From Pseudomonas alcaligenes (GTDB lineage Bacteria; Pseudomonadota; Gammaproteobacteria; Pseudomonadales; Pseudomonadaceae): a stretch of DNA of 64,000 nt. Positions 28,279-37,195 of this stretch are shown one piece after another. Below the pieces are notes generated by a model that saw only the letters and a program-made list of their open reading frames with translations, did not search any database and was not told the DNA's origin. The stretch spans positions 2,361,001 through 2,425,000 of the forward strand of contig NZ_CP154874.1 in assembly GCF_041729615.1 (NCBI RefSeq), read 5' to 3'. The position numbers and the translations under genes were made by a program. The stretch's first letter is position 1, and each line of letters starts with the position of its first letter.

Positions 28279-28698
28279 ATGGCCATTACTGTCCATTGCG
28301 ATATCGTCAGTGCCGAAGCGGAGATCTTCTCCGGTCTGGTCGAGATGGTGATCGCGCACGGCAACCTGGGCGATCTGGGTATCGCTCCGGGCCACGCCCC
28401 GCTGATCACTGATCTGAAGCCGGGCCCCATCCGCCTGGTCAAGCAGGGTGGCGAGCACGAGGTGTTCTACATCTCCGGTGGCTTCCTCGAAGTGCAGCCG
28501 AACATGGTGAAGGTCCTGGCCGACACCGTGACTCGTGCCAGCGACATCGACGAAGCGGCCGCTCAGGAGGCCCTCAAGGCCGCCGAGAAGGCGCTCAACG
28601 AGAAGGGTGCGGAGTTCAACTACGGCTCCGCCGCCGCTCACCTGGCCGAAGTGGCAGCCCAGCTGCGCACCGTCCAGCAGATGCGCAAGAAGTACTGA
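28279..28698 (+). CDS. atpC: ATP synthase F1 subunit epsilon
   Basis: A 139-residue protein with the N-terminal beta-sandwich ([16 protein letters not shown] region) and a C-terminal helical hairpin that can inhibit hydrolysis. It is the last gene of the operon, followed by a strong terminator. Confidence 0.97.
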   Translation: MAITVHCDIVSAEAEIFSGLVEMVIAHGNLGDLGIAPGHAPLITDLKPGPIRLVKQGGEHEVFYISGGFLEVQPNMVKVLADTVTRASDIDEAAAQEALKAAEKALNEKGAEFNYGSAAAHLAEVAAQLRTVQQMRKKY

Positions 28699-28730
28699 GG
28701 CTCGTCCTCCGGCTTCCAGCGTCAGCGAGT

Positions 28731-28759
28731 AAAAGGGTAGCCTTGGCTACCCTTTTTCT
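28731..28759 (+). terminator. atp operon terminator
   Basis: AAAAGGGTAGCC and GGCTACCCTTTT form a 12-base stem with a TT loop, followed by a T-rich run. It closes the atpIBEFHAGDC transcript. Confidence 0.92.
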
Positions 28760-28816
28760 TTTCTGCCGTTTTAATCCGCGGGCGGCTGGCCGCCTGCACC
28801 CGTTCAGGATTCCGCC

Positions 28817-30181
28817 ATGTCCCTCGATATCGTCATCCTCGCCGCCGGCCAGGGCACCCGCATGCGTTCGGCCCTGCCCAAGGTCCTGCACCCGGTGGCC
28901 GGCAAGCCCATGCTTGGCCACGTCATCGATACCGCCCGCCAGCTTGCGCCGCGCAAGATCCATGTGGTGATCGGCCATGGTGCCGAGCTGGTGCGCGAGC
29001 GCCTGGCGGCCGACGATATCCACTTCGTACTGCAGGCCGAGCAGCTCGGCACCGGCCATGCCGTGGCCCAGGCCCTGCCGGCGCTGTCGGCGGACAAGGT
29101 GCTGATCCTCTACGGCGACGTGCCGCTGACCCGGGTCGAGACCCTGGCCCGCCTGCTGGAGCAGGCCGGTGACAACCAGCTGGGCCTGTTGACCGTCAAC
29201 CTGGCCGATCCCACCGGTTATGGCCGCATCATCCGCAACGAAGCCGGCGTGGTGCAGGCGATCGTCGAGCACAAGGATGCCAGCGAAGCACAGCGCGCCA
29301 TCCGCGAAGGCAACACCGGCATCCTCGCCGTACCGGGCAAGCGCCTCGGTGACTGGCTGGGCCGCCTGTCCAACAGCAATGCCCAGGGCGAGTACTACCT
29401 CACCGACGTGATCGCCATGGCCGTGGCCGACGGCCTGGTCGTCGCCACCGAGACCGCCCAGGACGAAATGGAAGTGCTGGGTGCCAACGACCGCATCCAG
29501 CTGGCGCAGCTCGAGCGCCACTACCAGCAGCGCATGGCCCGCCAGCTGATGGCCCAGGGCGTGACCCTGCTCGACCCGCATCGTTTCGACGTGCGTGGTG
29601 AAGTGACCGTGGGCCGCGACGTGACCATCGACATCAACGTGATCCTCGAAGGCAAGGTGGTCATCGAGGACGACGTGCAGATCGGCCCGAACTGTGTGAT
29701 CAAGGATTCCATCCTGCGTCGCGGCGCCATCGTCAAAGCCAACAGCCACCTGGAAGGCGCCGAGCTGGGTGAGGGCGCCGATTGCGGCCCGTTCGCTCGC
29801 CTGCGTCCGGGCGCCAGGCTGGGCGCCAAGGCCCATGTCGGCAACTTCGTCGAGCTGAAGAACGCCGTGCTGGGCGAGGGCGCCAAGGCCGGCCACCTGA
29901 GCTACCTGGGCGACGCCGAGATCGGCGCACGCAGCAACATCGGCGCCGGCACCATCACCTGCAACTACGACGGTGCCAACAAGCACAAGACGGTAATGGG
30001 CGAAGACGTGTTCATTGGTTCCAACAGCTCCATCGTCGCCCCCGTGACCCTGGGCAACGGCGCTACCACCGGTGCCGGCTCCACCGTGACCCAGGACGTA
30101 CCGGCGGCGGCCCTGGCAGTGGGCCGTGCCAAGCAGCGCAATATCGAAGGCTGGAAGCGTCCGCAGAAGGCGCCGAAGTAA
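28817..30181 (+). CDS. glmU: bifunctional UDP-N-acetylglucosamine pyrophosphorylase / glucosamine-1-phosphate N-acetyltransferase
   Basis: A 454-residue enzyme. The N-terminal uridylyltransferase has the LAAGQGTRM and [12 protein letters not shown] motifs. The C-terminal left-handed beta-helix of hexapeptide repeats carries acetyltransferase activity. It makes UDP-GlcNAc for peptidoglycan and LPS. Together with glmS downstream it forms the amino-sugar branch, and glmR lies between them. A terminator follows at once, so it is transcribed apart from glmR/glmS. Confidence 0.97.
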   Translation: MSLDIVILAAGQGTRMRSALPKVLHPVAGKPMLGHVIDTARQLAPRKIHVVIGHGAELVRERLAADDIHFVLQAEQLGTGHAVAQALPALSADKVLILYGDVPLTRVETLARLLEQAGDNQLGLLTVNLADPTGYGRIIRNEAGVVQAIVEHKDASEAQRAIREGNTGILAVPGKRLGDWLGRLSNSNAQGEYYLTDVIAMAVADGLVVATETAQDEMEVLGANDRIQLAQLERHYQQRMARQLMAQGVTLLDPHRFDVRGEVTVGRDVTIDINVILEGKVVIEDDVQIGPNCVIKDSILRRGAIVKANSHLEGAELGEGADCGPFARLRPGARLGAKAHVGNFVELKNAVLGEGAKAGHLSYLGDAEIGARSNIGAGTITCNYDGANKHKTVMGEDVFIGSNSSIVAPVTLGNGATTGAGSTVTQDVPAAALAVGRAKQRNIEGWKRPQKAPK

Positions 30182-30199
30182 CAGGCCTGCCGTTGTGTA

Positions 30200-30223
30200 G
30201 AAAGGCGGCTCAGGCCGCCTTTC
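30200..30223 (+). terminator. glmU terminator
   Basis: GAAAGGCGGC and GCCGCCTTTC form a 10-base stem with loop TCAG. The T run is short (TTTCGTCT), so read-through is possible. Confidence 0.75.
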
Positions 30224-30278
30224 GTCTATCTGGCACTTGACCTGAGGCTTTCGTTAGGTTTTGATTCGCGCACTTATC

Positions 30279-30305
30279 TTTCGAATCGAAACTTAAATGT
30301 CGAAA
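30279..30305. promoter_or_regulatory. candidate GlmR (DeoR-type) operator
   Basis: TTTCGA-A-TCGAAA (30279-30291) is a perfect inverted repeat just before the glmR start, and another TCGAAA follows at 30300-30305 over the first codons. DeoR/GlpR-family repressors commonly read TTTCG...CGAAA elements. Autoregulation by GlmR is inferred. Confidence 0.45.
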
Positions 30306-31064
30306 CGCAACACGCCCCAGCGTCGCCACGCGATTCTCGCCTTGCTCAACGAGCAGGGCGAGGTGGTCGTGGACGCCCTGGCACAGCATTTCGCCACCTC
30401 CGAAGTTACGATCCGAAAGGACCTGGCCGAACTGGAGAAGAACGGCCTGCTGCTGCGTCGCTACGGCGGTGCCGTGCCCATGCCGCAGGAGCTGATCGGC
30501 GAGCCGGCCCAGCCCATCTCCCGCCACAAGCAGGCCATTGCCCGCGCGGCGGTCGGCCTGATCCGTGAGCACGCACGCATCATCATCGACAGCGGCAGCA
30601 CCACGGCGGCGATGATCCCGCAGCTCGGCCGCCAGCCCGGCCTGGTGGTGATGACCAACTCGCTGAACGTGGCCAACGCCCTGCGCGACATCGAGCACGA
30701 GCCGGTGCTGCTGATGACCGGTGGCACTTGGGACCCGCACTCGGAATCCTTCCAGGGCCAGGTCGCCGAGCAGGTCCTGCGCTCCTACGACTTCGACCAG
30801 CTGTTCATCGGCGCCGACGGCATCGACCTGGAGCGTGGCACCACCACCTTCAACGAACTGCTGGGGCTGTCGCGGGTCATGGCCGAGGTGGCCCGCGAGG
30901 TCATCGTCATGGTCGAGAGCGACAAGGTCGGCCGCCGTATTCCCAACCTGGAGCTGCCCTGGAGCAGCGTCCATACCCTGATCACCGACGACCGCCTGGA
31001 TAGCCAGGTGGCCGAACAGATACGCGCGCGCGGGGTCCAGCTGATCCTCGCCGCCGCTTCCTGA
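30297..31064 (+). CDS. glmR: DeoR/GlpR-family transcriptional regulator GlmR
   Basis: A 255-residue regulator with an N-terminal winged helix-turn-helix (residues 5-60, [21 protein letters not shown] region) and a C-terminal DeoRC sugar-phosphate sensor domain ([13 protein letters not shown] and TGGTWDP segments). Its position between glmU and glmS matches the gene called glmR in P. aeruginosa. It probably senses an amino-sugar phosphate and controls glmS. It starts 11 bases before glmS in the same transcript. Confidence 0.85.
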   Translation: MSKRNTPQRRHAILALLNEQGEVVVDALAQHFATSEVTIRKDLAELEKNGLLLRRYGGAVPMPQELIGEPAQPISRHKQAIARAAVGLIREHARIIIDSGSTTAAMIPQLGRQPGLVVMTNSLNVANALRDIEHEPVLLMTGGTWDPHSESFQGQVAEQVLRSYDFDQLFIGADGIDLERGTTTFNELLGLSRVMAEVAREVIVMVESDKVGRRIPNLELPWSSVHTLITDDRLDSQVAEQIRARGVQLILAAAS

Positions 31065-31075
31065 GGAGAACCCCT

Positions 31076-32911
31076 ATGTGTGGCATCGTTGGCGCCGTCG
31101 CCGAACGCAACATCACCCCGATCCTGATTGAAGGCCTCAAGCGCCTGGAGTACCGCGGCTATGACAGCGCCGGTGTGGCGGTCTTCACCCAGGCCGGTGA
31201 ACTGCAGCGCCGTCGCCGCGTCGGCAAGGTCGCCGAGCTGGAACAGGCCCTGGCCGCTGAGCCGCTGACCGGCCACCTGGGCATCGCCCACACCCGCTGG
31301 GCCACCCACGGCGCGCCGAGCGAGCGCAACGCCCACCCACATTTCTCCGGTGAAGAATTGGCCGTGGTGCACAACGGCATCATCGAGAACCACGAGGAGC
31401 TGCGCGAGCGCCTCAAGGGCCTCGGCTACGTCTTCACCTCCGACACCGACACCGAGACCATCGTCCACCTGTTGCAGCACAAGCTGCAGCAGCTCGGCGA
31501 CCTCACCGCCGCGCTCAAGGCCGCGATTCCCGAGCTGCATGGCGCCTACGGCCTGGCGGTGATCAGTGCCGCCCAGCCGGACCGCATCCTCGCTGCCCGC
31601 AGCGGCAGCCCGCTGGTGATTGGCCTGGGTTTGGGCGAGAACTTCCTCGCCTCCGACCAGCTCGCCCTGCGCCAAGTGACCGACCGCTTCATGTACCTGG
31701 AGGAGGGCGATATTGCCGAGATCCGCCGCGACAGCGTGCAGATCTGGGACCTCGCCGGCCAAGCGGTGCAGCGTGAGTCGGTGCAGTACCACGAGGGCGC
31801 CGAGGCCGCCGACAAGGGCGAGTACCGCCACTTCATGCTCAAGGAAATCCACGAGCAGCCCCGGGTCGTGCAGCGCACTCTGGAAGGCCGCCTGGGCGGC
31901 GACCACGTGCTGGTCCAGGCCTTCGGCCCGCAGGCCGCCGAGCTGTTCGCCAAGGTGCGCAACGTCCAGATCGTCGCCTGCGGTACCAGCTACCACGCCG
32001 GCATGGTTGCCCGTTACTGGCTGGAGGCGTTGACCGGCATTCCCTGCCAGATCGAAGTGGCCAGCGAGTTCCGCTACCGCCAGGTGGCGGTGCAGCCGGA
32101 CAGCCTGTTCATCACCATATCCCAGTCCGGCGAGACTGCCGACACCCTGGCCGCCCTGCGCAATGCGAAACAGGCCGGCTACCTGGCCAGCCTGACCATC
32201 TGCAATGTCGGCACCAGCTCCCTGGTGCGTGAATCCGACCTGTGCCTGCTGACCCAGGCCGGCCCGGAAATCGGCGTCGCCTCGACCAAGGCCTTCACCA
32301 CCCAGCTGGTCTCTCTGCTGCTGCTGACCCTGGCCCTCGGCCAGGTGCGCGGCACCCTGCAGGCCGGCGTCGCCGCCGAACTGGTGGAAGAATTGCGCCG
32401 CCTGCCGACTCGCCTGGGCGAAGCCCTAGCCATGGACAAGACGGTGGAGAAGGTCGCTGAACTGTTCGCCGAGAAGCACCACACCCTGTTCCTCGGCCGT
32501 GGTGCTCAGTACCCGGTGGCCATGGAAGGTGCGCTCAAACTCAAGGAAATCTCCTACATCCACGCCGAAGCCTACCCGGCCGGCGAGCTCAAGCACGGCC
32601 CGCTGGCGCTGGTCGACGCCGATATGCCGGTGGTCACCGTGGCACCGAACAACGAGCTGCTGGAGAAGCTCAAGTCCAACCTGCAGGAAGTCCGCGCCCG
32701 TGGCGGCCAACTGATCGTTTTCGCTGACGAAGCCGCCGGTCTTGGCAATGGCGAAGGTACCCAGGTGATCAACATGCCGCACATCCACGACGTGCTGGCA
32801 CCGATCCTCTACACCGTGCCGCTGCAGCTGCTGTCCTACTACGTGGCCGTGCTCAAAGGCACCGACGTGGACCAACCGCGTAATTTGGCAAAGTCGGTGA
32901 CGGTGGAATAA
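31076..32911 (+). CDS. glmS: glutamine-fructose-6-phosphate aminotransferase (isomerizing)
   Basis: A 611-residue enzyme. The N-terminal glutaminase domain begins MCGIVGAV; C2 is the nucleophile once Met is removed. Two SIS domains bind fructose-6-phosphate ([11 protein letters not shown] segment), and the C-terminal tail is [13 protein letters not shown]. It makes glucosamine-6-phosphate, the first step to UDP-GlcNAc. It lies directly after glmR. Its 3' end is the universal TnsD recognition region of Tn7, but no Tn7 genes are present. Confidence 0.98.
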   Translation: MCGIVGAVAERNITPILIEGLKRLEYRGYDSAGVAVFTQAGELQRRRRVGKVAELEQALAAEPLTGHLGIAHTRWATHGAPSERNAHPHFSGEELAVVHNGIIENHEELRERLKGLGYVFTSDTDTETIVHLLQHKLQQLGDLTAALKAAIPELHGAYGLAVISAAQPDRILAARSGSPLVIGLGLGENFLASDQLALRQVTDRFMYLEEGDIAEIRRDSVQIWDLAGQAVQRESVQYHEGAEAADKGEYRHFMLKEIHEQPRVVQRTLEGRLGGDHVLVQAFGPQAAELFAKVRNVQIVACGTSYHAGMVARYWLEALTGIPCQIEVASEFRYRQVAVQPDSLFITISQSGETADTLAALRNAKQAGYLASLTICNVGTSSLVRESDLCLLTQAGPEIGVASTKAFTTQLVSLLLLTLALGQVRGTLQAGVAAELVEELRRLPTRLGEALAMDKTVEKVAELFAEKHHTLFLGRGAQYPVAMEGALKLKEISYIHAEAYPAGELKHGPLALVDADMPVVTVAPNNELLEKLKSNLQEVRARGGQLIVFADEAAGLGNGEGTQVINMPHIHDVLAPILYTVPLQLLSYYVAVLKGTDVDQPRNLAKSVTVE

Positions 32912-32933
32912 ACCGTTAGCGAAACGAGAAAGC

Positions 32934-32956
32934 GCGGGCCGATGGCCCGCTTTTTT
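32934..32956 (+). terminator. glmS terminator and attTn7 point
   Basis: GCGGGCC and GGCCCGC form a 7-base stem with loop GAT, followed by TTTTTT. The usual Tn7 insertion point, about 25 bases past the glmS stop, falls at about 32936 in this hairpin and is unoccupied. The orphan gene on the other strand ends ten bases beyond. Confidence 0.85.
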
Positions 32957-32965
32957 CTTTGCAGA

Positions 32966-33538
32966 TCAAGGAAGTGGAGGGGCTTCGTATTCCAGCATCT
33001 CCAGGTCCGCCTTGCCCTGATAGGTCACGCGGATTACGTGATTTTCTATGCCCGTATCCGCGATGCTTTCCAGCAGGCTGTAGCCACCATATTCGGGAGT
33101 GATCTCGTACAGTGGTTTATCGCCTGTCTCGAACATTCGATAGAAACGCACTGAGCTATCGCCCAGGCTCATTACCACTTCCCGCTCAGTATCGACTGCC
33201 TCTACCAGAGAGAAGGGGCCGCCCAGTGAGCCGCCAAGTTTGTAGACGTAGGTCGCCGAACAGGCTGTGCCGCAGCCGAAGGTCAGCAGAAATACACCTG
33301 ACTCATAAGTTGCCGATGACGGGCCTGCGGGGTAATCGAGCACCTTTTCTTCCTGCGTGCCATCGCTGACAGAGATCATGCATTGCGTTGCCTTGCTGAC
33401 AGTTGAGCATTGGGTATCGACGCGCCATTGGCTATCCGGAATCTCGATGCTTTCGGAAAAGTCTTCCGCTAGGCAAATGGGTGCCGTGGAGGCAGCGAGG
33501 ACCAGTACGCTAGTTCTTATAAAACCTGTAATGTCCAT
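32966..33538 (-). CDS. exported protein of unknown function at the end of the T6SS cargo region
   Basis: 190 residues with a clear N-terminal signal peptide (hydrophobic TSVLVLAASTAPICLAED, cleavage expected after the Ala near residue 24). The mature part has several cysteines (CSTVS, QCMIS, GCGTACSA) that could form disulfides in the periplasm. I do not recognise the family. It lies beyond a decayed vgrG fragment at the end of a vgrG-effector-immunity string, so it may be an orphan immunity gene left from an earlier cassette. That is inference; a plain periplasmic protein is equally possible. It ends convergent with glmS. Confidence 0.7.
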   Translation of the reverse strand: MDITGFIRTSVLVLAASTAPICLAEDFSESIEIPDSQWRVDTQCSTVSKATQCMISVSDGTQEEKVLDYPAGPSSATYESGVFLLTFGCGTACSATYVYKLGGSLGGPFSLVEAVDTEREVVMSLGDSSVRFYRMFETGDKPLYEITPEYGGYSLLESIADTGIENHVIRVTYQGKADLEMLEYEAPPLP

Positions 33539-33633
33539 TGCTTACTCTTGCCGGATTGGCAACTATTTAAAACTTATGAAAGAGGCGGGAGTTAATAGAT
33601 CTGCCCAATCTACCGAGTCTCGTTTCCATTCCT

Positions 33634-33797
33634 AAAGGCCGGCGTGCCGAACAGCTCGGGACGCTCGCTGACCAGTTCGACCTCGAAGCGGCAGGGCTGG
33701 TCGAGGGCCTCGCGGCCGCTGAATTCGAGATCCTGCAGATCGAGGTCAAGGTCGTCGATCTGCAGGTTGAAATGGGTTGGTTGGCGGGGTGGAACAT
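33634..33797 (-). pseudogene. decayed 5' fragment of a vgrG gene
   Basis: The minus strand reads MFHPANQ, then after a one-base loss continues in another frame with LEFSGREALDQPCRFEVELVS and a shortened ELFGTPAF. This closely copies the first 55 or so residues of the intact vgrG at 37196-39268 (MFNPANQ..., same LEFSGREALDQP segment), and the DNA is strikingly similar too. Five codons are missing near the end and nothing of the rest of VgrG follows. It is a partial duplicate or recombination scar downstream of the immunity gene. Confidence 0.85.
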
Positions 33798-33870
33798 GGA
33801 TCTTAAATTGATACAGATGCCCCAATTTTGTTTTTGTTCTGATGCTTTGCGTTTTTACTAGCCTATTTGA

Positions 33871-34458
33871 TTATTGCTTGTCTTGAGATTCAAGATATTT
33901 TTTTATGCTGTGAGCGGTTTTATAGGGGCAGATAATGGATGTATTATCTTTAAGGTTGACTCCGTCATGGCAATTTTGAAGTTTAGAGTCTTGGATATCA
34001 CCGGGGAAGAAATTCAAGGATAATTTTTCTCCCTCCAAGAGAATAGGGAATTCCGTCACTGAGTATGAGGCTCCTTCGAATAGGTTATTTGAGATCATGG
34101 TTTTTGTAAGTAAATACATTGATTTTCCAGCTCTTTCTGGAGATGTCCACTCGTAAAAGAATACAGAGGAAATTTGATCTCCTTCTACTTTCCAGACGTA
34201 ATTAAGCTCAGAAATAATTGGTTGAACTTGAAGGTAATATATTTCGCCATTTGCTACATGGGCGGTTTTGATTTCATCCTTAAGGTTGTTTTTTAGAAAT
34301 AAAATAACTGTTTTTTTGTTTTTTTCGGAAATTATTATCGGGGGGTGAAGCTCTCCTGTGTATCGCGGATCCAGTTTTTCAGACGCTGAAACTTGCATTG
34401 CCATAAAAGCAAACTGAGCAATTGTTAGGAGTTTAAATATCCTTGAATATTTTTTCAT
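33871..34458 (-). CDS. putative periplasmic immunity protein for the adjacent effector
   Basis: 195 residues. The chosen start (MKKYSRIFK) gives a typical signal peptide ending near VSASEK. The base composition is markedly AT-rich compared with the core genome. The gene overlaps the 3' end of the effector gene by 26 bases on the same strand, the usual arrangement for effector-immunity pairs. Export to the periplasm is where protection from a peptidoglycan-cleaving effector would be needed. I do not recognise the protein family; immunity is inferred from position, export and the nature of the neighbour. Confidence 0.65.
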   Translation of the reverse strand: MKKYSRIFKLLTIAQFAFMAMQVSASEKLDPRYTGELHPPIIISEKNKKTVILFLKNNLKDEIKTAHVANGEIYYLQVQPIISELNYVWKVEGDQISSVFFYEWTSPERAGKSMYLLTKTMISNNLFEGASYSVTEFPILLEGEKLSLNFFPGDIQDSKLQNCHDGVNLKDNTSIICPYKTAHSIKKYLESQDKQ

Positions 34459-37162
34459 CTTCAAAAATCCTCTTAAAATGGCCTCTGCGCGATCCGTAGC
34501 TATCCGTGCCTTCATTTATTATTCTGGTTATCGAGTCTACTACTGAGTCGGCTGCCCCTTTGTCTGCCTCAGAAAAGAGGTTGTGAGAAAGCCAAAAATA
34601 TACGCCAGATCGAACGGTGTATTTATGGTTTTCATATAGTAAATCAGGGCTGTTGACAAAGTCGACGTCCTCCCCCCAAAAGCGGTTATGGTATTCTGTA
34701 AAACTAGAATAATTACTTTTGAAGGTTAGATGCTTTAGGCCTCTACCTCTGTAACGCCAGCCATCTCCAGATTCAATATTGCCGTTATGGTATTTTCCAG
34801 AATATGCTCTATTGGCTATTGCGATTTGATTTTCTTGAGCTACGAATTTGCTATTTCCCTCATACCCATAATCTTCAGCTTCTGACGGATGTAGGCGGAA
34901 ATATCTGAAGGTGTTTTTCAGACCTTCTGGACTGTAAGTGAAATCCTCTACTGTTCTACACTTTGATCCTATTTCTTGGCGTACTTGTGCAAAGAAATGG
35001 CTTAGTCTCAAATCTGTGTCCAATTTGTATTTTTCGGCGTTTTCGCTTATCTGATCAGATATTTCGCCAAGAAGATCATCAGATTCGTCGGTGTTGCTTA
35101 ATCCCTCGAAGACTTTCTTTAGCATTGCAATGGTTATTTTTATTTTCTTGCCCTTTATAAGGGTGCCAACTAGCCCCGATGGATGAAAATGCCAAGCCAT
35201 TCCATCTGTACTGATTCCATATTTCCCAACCATCTCCCCCCACCACGATAGCTTCTGAATACGCTCTTTCTCCCGTATCCAATTCAGGTTCTGATCGGTT
35301 GGCGTGTGGTCCATCAATTTATCCAGTTCATCCCACTTGGCGTCTTTCCAAAACCACTCGCTTTCGTAATGGGTAATGAGGTGGGAGACGGATTGAGCAT
35401 GCCAAGGCTTACCCAATGCGGCGCGAATTTCGGTGGTAGTAAGCTTGTTGTCGCGTGTGCTGCCATCGGTACCGTCGATGATGTCATACAGACGTGTTTT
35501 GACCGGGCCGTGGTCGGCGGTGCTGATTTGCGCTTGATAGTCTGCCTGCATTGCTTCGCTGAGTAGACGCTGCGCATCAAGTTGGCAGGCAAACTGGTCG
35601 GCCACGCTGACGGTTTCGCTGATGAAGTCGAAACCCTCCCATTCCCAAGGGCTGTGGCGTGTGGTGATGAGATCTTGCTCGGCCAGCCAGCCACTTATGG
35701 GGTTGCCCGCAGCATCTGCCAGTAGGTTATCTAAGCGCCACCATTGAATAGTCCGCGGTGTTTCGCTCTCTGGTTCGGTTTCGCTGACTTTAATCTTGCG
35801 TTCGACGGGGAGCTTTTCCAGTACGTTGATGGGGATGATCAGGTCGACGCCAATCTTGACACCCTCATCGGTAACCTTGGGTGGGTTGGTGGAGCTGATG
35901 TCTTCGCGGTGAGGAATTAGCTTGCTGGCGCCTTGGTGGATTTTCAGTAGCGTCTTCTGTTCTGTGGGCAGGCTGCTTGCCAACTCTCGGCTCTTGGCGA
36001 TAAAGGCAGGTACATCCTCGCAGCTGAATACTTCCAGATGTAGTAGGGGGCCGGGGCTTGAATCATCATGGTTCTGATACGCCCCTATATGACCTATCAG
36101 TTCGCCAGCCTTGATTGAGTAGGGCGTTGGTAGTGGGTACACCGTGTTTTTTGCTTTTGGCTCATCTAGAGCAACATCCAGCTCGGAGAGGTAAACGTAG
36201 CCAAGTGGTTTACCGTCGGGTCCGTTGGGTAGCGCGGGCACACCTTTGTAGTCGAGAACTTCCAGCAGCTTGTAATAGTTGGGGTCAATCGTGCTTTTAG
36301 CTCCCAGCTTTACCTTCGCCCCCCGAGGTAGCACTCCAAGAATGGCACCGGCTAGCTTTCCCTCCTTGCGTACGTTTAAGCCTTGGTGGCTGATGGTTAA
36401 TCCTGGCTCTGAGTCTTTAGCCTTATCCGCAACGTAGCCATCGGTCAATTCGCTGGCGTATACCCAGCCGATAGTTCCGTTCGGCAAGGGAGGGATGGCT
36501 GTGCCCTCAACGATGCTGGCCAACTGTCGCCAGCGTGGGTCGCTGGTGTCGGCTTCTCCGAGGGTGACTTTGCACCCCTTTGGCAATAGCGCCAGCACTT
36601 CGGTTTCACCACCTTTAGGGTCTTTCCGGACACGTAATCCCAAGACTGGATCACTGCATCTGTCACTGACGAGATAGCTCGTTTCCGCCAAGAAGGGAGG
36701 CGGCAATGGAGCGCCGAAGGTCTGATAACCCTTCCAATCAAGCAGGTGCATATACAGGCTATAAAACGTCAGACCATCGGTCGAAGTGGTAGCTGTAGCT
36801 GTCGGCACAGGTGGGAGTTCTAGCCGGTGTTTGACCAGCACGAATCCCGTCGAGAATGGTGCTCGCTTGATAAGGGGAATTTCGCTTGTGTACTCGCTTA
36901 CCGGATAGTGTTCGTCTATGCGGTAGGCAATCACTTCACCATCGGCAATGCAGCGTATGGAGCTCTGATCCAGCAGGGTGGCGGTGTTGTCATCGAAATG
37001 CACGCCGCCATGCCAGAGGCCATTTTTGCCCATGGGATAGAAGCCATTTTCGGCCTTTGCGAGTGCATCGAAATACACTTGGGGATCGGTGATTTCCCTG
37101 CTGGATTCGCCAGCCGTCTTGAAGGGATAGCTCCAGTTCTTGACCGTGTTCGTGTCGCTCAT
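34433..37162 (-). CDS. T6SS effector: M23-like region, two SH3-like repeats, C-terminal GH19-type glycoside hydrolase
   Basis: 909 residues, starting 33 bases after vgrG. Residues about 45-150 and 345-380 resemble a split LytM/M23 endopeptidase (H51/H55, D57; then GPLLHLEVF where the usual HxH is LxH, so activity is doubtful). Between them are two tandem SH3-like repeats at about 170-242 and 255-330 that likely bind peptidoglycan. Residues 555-600 look like a short EF-hand-like helical region. Residues about 715-880 fit a chitinase-like GH19 fold: the AQVRQEIG segment with candidate catalytic E730, and DGWRYRGRGLKHLTFKSNY at about 800. GH19 domains in T6SS effectors act as muramidases. No signal peptide, as expected for VgrG delivery. 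The C-terminal 250 residues are AT-rich. Confidence 0.8.
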   Translation of the reverse strand: MSDTNTVKNWSYPFKTAGESSREITDPQVYFDALAKAENGFYPMGKNGLWHGGVHFDDNTATLLDQSSIRCIADGEVIAYRIDEHYPVSEYTSEIPLIKRAPFSTGFVLVKHRLELPPVPTATATTSTDGLTFYSLYMHLLDWKGYQTFGAPLPPPFLAETSYLVSDRCSDPVLGLRVRKDPKGGETEVLALLPKGCKVTLGEADTSDPRWRQLASIVEGTAIPPLPNGTIGWVYASELTDGYVADKAKDSEPGLTISHQGLNVRKEGKLAGAILGVLPRGAKVKLGAKSTIDPNYYKLLEVLDYKGVPALPNGPDGKPLGYVYLSELDVALDEPKAKNTVYPLPTPYSIKAGELIGHIGAYQNHDDSSPGPLLHLEVFSCEDVPAFIAKSRELASSLPTEQKTLLKIHQGASKLIPHREDISSTNPPKVTDEGVKIGVDLIIPINVLEKLPVERKIKVSETEPESETPRTIQWWRLDNLLADAAGNPISGWLAEQDLITTRHSPWEWEGFDFISETVSVADQFACQLDAQRLLSEAMQADYQAQISTADHGPVKTRLYDIIDGTDGSTRDNKLTTTEIRAALGKPWHAQSVSHLITHYESEWFWKDAKWDELDKLMDHTPTDQNLNWIREKERIQKLSWWGEMVGKYGISTDGMAWHFHPSGLVGTLIKGKKIKITIAMLKKVFEGLSNTDESDDLLGEISDQISENAEKYKLDTDLRLSHFFAQVRQEIGSKCRTVEDFTYSPEGLKNTFRYFRLHPSEAEDYGYEGNSKFVAQENQIAIANRAYSGKYHNGNIESGDGWRYRGRGLKHLTFKSNYSSFTEYHNRFWGEDVDFVNSPDLLYENHKYTVRSGVYFWLSHNLFSEADKGAADSVVDSITRIINEGTDSYGSRRGHFKRIFEDEKIFKDI

Positions 37163-37195
37163 GGGGTTTCAATCCTTGATGTATAGCGTCCTGGT

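Noticed and set aside
32911..33000. Tn7 or other transposon at attTn7
   Set aside because: No Tns proteins or terminal repeats seen; the glmS terminator region is intact.
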